Shown in pieces: positions 58,301 to 63,800 of a stretch of 64,000 nucleotides of DNA (positions are counted from its first letter, which is position 1; the number at the start of each line of letters is the position of its first letter). The DNA is taken from the NCBI GenBank assembly GCA_013365325.1, contig JABVXV010000055.1, forward strand, positions 124,001-188,000, given 5' to 3'. Both the position numbers and the translations under genes were made by a program. Under the pieces are notes generated by a model. It had not been told where the DNA came from, ran no database searches, and saw only the letters and a program-made list of their open reading frames with translations. The stretch is from Dipetalonema caudispina. Its lineage: Eukaryota > Nematoda > Chromadorea > Rhabditida > Onchocercidae.

Positions 58301-59872
58301 CATGGTAACAATACTGATTGATTAACATTTGTAATTATTGTTTTCAACTGAAACAAAAATTAAAATTCCTTTTTTCTGGAATTAATATTTGATTAACCAT
58401 CCTTTTTTATGTAATGAAATAAGCACAAAAAAAAAATTCCAATTTAAATACAACATCATTAATTAATTCTTCTTTCTTGTTGCAAAGTAATTTTAATTTT
58501 TACTTTATCTCATTTGATGATAGTAAAACAAAACACAAACTTGATCAGATCCTTCAATAGTTGGAGCTGTATGTATTGTCAAAGTGATTGTTTTTTCATC
58601 CTTTCCAATATTATTTGATGCGACACATTTAAACTGTCCACGGTGCAACTCTTCGACGTTTTCAATGGTCAATGAACCATCTTTAGCTATATGACCATCT
58701 TTGAATTCTTCACCATTTAAATACCTATCAAATGCTAACTGATTTATTTACTTACGAAGAATTCAATTTCTTCATTTTCAATTTACTTATAATTTCAAAT
58801 TAATATGCAAATCTTAGCTGCATTCGAAATGAATCAGTTTTAAACTTTTAAATATCAAACGTCTACTATTGCTCATGTATTAGATTAAAAGCAAATCGAT
58901 TACCAAGTAATCGTTGGTGTTGAATCACTGCGAACTTCACAAGGTAACGTGATTGGATTACCATGAATCAAATTATAGGAGCTTTGTCCGGGTTCAATAA
59001 CGGGTGGACCGAGAATAACTACATCAGCTGCTATCTTTGCTTCACCTGCTATATTCGAAGCTGTACAAATGTATTTTCCGGAATGGCTAACACTTGTTCG
59101 ATGAATCCTCAATGTGTTATCAGGCTAAAAAGTACATTTCAAAATTTTGAAAATAACCTATGCACGATCATAAATTTGCCTTTTGGATACGTCAGAAATT
59201 CAACAATGTGAAATGCTCAAACATACAACTACTCAAGACTTGAAAATCTCAACTTCAGCTTATTGATGCTAATTTAGTGGAAAAGTTAAAATTTAAAAAT
59301 AAGTTCTCTTCTTTTATTGCTCGATAGGAGAGAAGTGTGAAATAACCTAAAAACTCAACTACGAATGGATTAAATTAAGTTTTTATATTAAAAATTGAAA
59401 ATATCATTCAGTATTTATAAACTGACCAGAATTTCATACTCTCGACCACTAGAACTAATCGGTTTACCATCAACACTCCAAATTACTTTTGGTTGTGGTT
59501 TTCCGGTAACACGACACGGAATTTCTAGCATCTGTCCCGTGGATACGGTATATTCCAATACATCATTCTTCTCGATGTATGGTTTTTCTAAAAATACGGA
59601 CTTCAGCTTTTCTGTTGTTCTTATTAATTAATGACCGAAATTATCATTCTGAGACTACGACTACTTGGTTGAGTGACCTTATGCTTGGGCGACCTCATGC
59701 CAAAGCCTATTGCAAACGAAATTTCTAACAAGCAAAAACTAACAACAAATTTTTACAGATTGGTAATATTGAATTGTAAAAATACAATTCAAAACATTCC
59801 ACAAGTTTGCCTACACGTCTATCAAAACCATCATACACCAAAAAATGTACATATGTACAGACAGACAGACAG

Positions 59873-59903
<31 letters not shown>

Positions 59904-60807
59904 CCTTGTCATATTATTACAGGAGTTATACTTCGTTTAAATTTGAATTAATTTGCCATGAAAAAAAAAAAAGCTAAATATTTTAAACTATTACAATATT
60001 TCCTAATATTTGCGATCGTAAATGTTTAAGGCTTTAGAAATGAGAAATTACCACCCTTTAATTAAGAGATTAGTTTGACAAACAAAAAGCCAATATCCGG
60101 AAACCAACCCAATAAATGAGATAGATCTTGCCACAAAAATAAAAAATTATTGCTCAATGAAGTTAACGAATATGTAAGAATCAAAAATACCTATGTAAAG
60201 CAAGTAAAAATCTTTTTTCTTTATACCATTCTCTACTCCTTTATATCTATCTTTGTCGTTTTACTCTCCCAAGTTTGACAGATGAAATCGCTTCATTAAG
60301 CGAGCATATATTTACGATCATGCCATTGTATTATATCATAGGATTAGCAGAAGATACGTTATTTGGACGATACGTTATTTTGGAAAGATACGTTATTTGG
60401 AAGATACGTTATTTGGATTAACAATGTTAATGTATTCCAGCAATTTGAAAATTTCATGGGATTTCGTGAACTTGCTATAGAAGGACTAGCAATGTCCCTT
60501 TTAATTAATCTATTAATCTGCCAGATGGAATTTGATCTAAATTTAGTAGTTACTTGAAAACAGATTCATGAAAAATATCAAAGAAGTCGTCTAAAAAAAT
60601 CAATCAAATAAATAGATTATAAAAGAATAAGCACAAAAAATACATTACATGTATGGCTAAGAAGTGTAATAAGCTTAGTGCCAACCATTGAAAAGAAATT
60701 AAATTGAATGGAAAAACCACAACTACTGCAATTCTTACTGCCTTGGAAGATACTACGACTTACTTTTGGCTAACATTTTAAGTTTTGAATTTTCCAGAGA
60801 AATATTT

Positions 60808-60842
<35 letters not shown>

Positions 60843-63800
60843 CGACTAACTGATCAATTCGACATTAACATTGAGAGAGGCATTGCCCGCTGAATTGGTC
60901 GCAACACAACTGTATCGACCTTCATCTTCTGGACGACCTTTACGTAACAACAAAATGCTTCCACCTGATTCTATCTGTAGAAAACGTTTTTTATCTAAGC
61001 AAAAATATCCTATAACAATTACAATAAATTAACATTACAAAAAAAAGCTAACTCCTACAGTCAGAAAATGGAAATTGAGAGAATCTGAAAAAAGAAATGA
61101 GAAATTGGATACAGAAAAAGTAATTCGGAAAAAGTTACAAGCCAATTTAAATAAGCCTGAGCTGATTTTATCGATTTACTTTTCAATAAAGAAAAGCTTA
61201 CCGTAACATAGGCAGAGGATTGTATAGGTTTTCCATCTTTGTACCATTTGAGAGTTGGTTTTGGTGTGCCAAGAACAGCAATACAGGATAAACGAAGTTC
61301 TTCACCCTCTGATAATTTCTCTTCTGGTGGTGTATGTCCTAATACTGGACTCACTGAAATAGTGGCTTTTTAGCCAAATGTGTAAATAAATCTATGGCTT
61401 CTGTTTACAATTTGTTATATTTTTCTGTCTTCTGTCCGTTAATCTCACCATTACGAAGATCTTAGGTTACAACATTTAATGGCTAATCCAACAGATGACC
61501 ATAAATTCGAACTAACCAAGTCCAGTGACCACTAATACAGTCGTTTTATCTTGACGGCCAAATGTATTCTCTGCGGTGCAAGTGTACCGATCCTGGTCAT
61601 CTACTTGGACATCTGTAATTTCGATGTTTCAAAAATTTGAATATAATAAGTGTAGAAAAAAAAAAAGAATTACAACAATATGACGACGACTATTCGTACT
61701 GTTAATTAGAAGGCTTCCATCTGGAAGAATTTTGACACGACTATTCAGTTTATCAATCGGTATTCCATTACGATGCCAAGCAATTTTCGGTAGAGGATAT
61801 CCTATTGCACGGCACTGAAGTGTTACTGATCGTTCAATATTCACCCGAACTATTTCTGGTGTTGGTACAATTGTTGGCATACCTATAAAATTATTTTCTC
61901 TCATTTCTTTAAACTTTTCTAACTTTCTAATTTCTGATTTATTATTTTGTATTTATATATACATAGATATGTACTTATTCTAATTACAATTATCAATTAT
62001 TTGTATATAAATACATCGTCACATAGTAATAAATTTAGTTTACTTATATTGTTTATTGCTTAACAAATAAGCTTTTTAAATAGATAAATTACATTGGAAC
62101 AACAAAATAAAAAGGAAAAGAAAATTATATCTTTTCTGCATTTTTATCTGTAAAATTTTAAATATTGAAATTTGAATTGAATATGGAAAAATGCATACTT
62201 CCTACATCAAGATTAATTACTCCTGAGTCACGTCCAGCTAAATTTTTTGCAACACATGTGTACGATCCGGCATCAGAATCTTGTACTCCCTGAAGAACAA
62301 ATTAGACAGTTACATCACCATACGGGTGCAACAAACATTACTTTCATGACGATACTTCTTTAGAGATATAAAAAAGAAAAATACCTGAATCGTGAGTTTG
62401 TTTTGGTCAATAGTAATATACTTGTAACTTCGAACTTCACGTCCTCCACGAAACCATGTAATTTTTGGCTTTGGATTCCCTTGCACTATCTTAATAAAAT
62501 AACACGTTGAAAAAGTATGAATTTAAAAGCAAACATTTAAGCACATTGGTTCAATTTAAATAAAGTTAGCTTTTATCAATGTTGTAAACTTCGATAAATG
62601 CGAAGAAATATCTTACGATACATTCCAACGTAACACGATCTCCTCTACCAATCATCTGTCGATCACGTATGACACGAATTTTTGGAGGTGCTGCAGAATT
62701 TATTTTCAAATATCATGTCTATTTTCACGTTTAAGTCATAAAATATACTTCAAAATGTTCATAAACTGAATTTTTGCAGTATAAAGCTAAGATATTGCTA
62801 TAGTTAGCACCATTAGCTTCCATTTATTAAATGGATTATAAATAGAAAACAATAATCATTCAACTACCACCAAATTTATTTTGGAAAATTTATCTAAACA
62901 GTACTTGATACTTGTGCAACTGTACTATCTGCATGAGTACCGGCAACATTACTTGCACGACATTCGTATATTCCAGCATCAGCTTCTGTTGTTCGTTGCA
63001 CAATTAGATCATCTAACGACAAAATTATTTTCATTGATTTATTTTAAGTAAATTCTCACGTGGTATAATTCCCACATTTTCGCTGACCTTACAAATGTTT
63101 CAACTTTTTGTAAATTTTGATAGAAATACAAAGTGAAAGTTTTAGATAAATTGCTCATGTGATATAATTACTATAATTTTCACATATTCTCTAATTTTAC
63201 AAATGTTTCAACTTTTTGTAAATTTCGATAGAAAATGATCAGAACAAACACAAACATTTGTAAGTGATGTAGTATTTTTGATGATCTGGAATGATTCGGC
63301 GTCCTTTAAAATACCAATTTGGTTCCGGAGGCATATCACCTAAAACATTATTTTTTATTAATTACAATACTTCAAGCTACTAAATTGAACATTTTTTTTT
63401 TTGCAAATAGTTGATTTTAAAAAAAAAATTTAAATAGAACATGAAAATTTTAGGTAAATTACTCACGCGATATAATCACTATAATTTTCACATTTTCTCT
63501 GTCCTTACAAATGTTTCATTTAATTGTTAACTTAATTTGTCCGGAATAAACTTGAATTAATTGTACTTTATCATGGAACTTTTTAAACGATGCCTACCAT
63601 CAACGGAACAGGAAACGTTAAATGATTGTCCACGTATGAAATACAACTGTTTTGGTTTGACGTGAACTTTGGGAGCTTCCAAAACACGCAAATGCATGAC
63701 AGCTTCAGCACGACCTCCTGTTGTTTGTACACGACAACGATAAATACCTGCATCTTGCATGTTCACGTCACTAATCATCAAGGTACCATTAGCGTATAAA

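Larger units (their letters stand above)
59588..60850 (-). other. 1.26-kb intron between Ig5 and Ig6
   Basis: Holds a compound microsatellite (ACAG, then AT) at 59857-59903, the four-copy minisatellite at 60353-60417 and a 30-base T run at 60810-60839. No coding sequence. Confidence 0.7.

Noticed and set aside
59395..59631. 78-codon plus-strand open frame
   Set aside because: Antisense shadow of the Ig6 exon 59427-59587.
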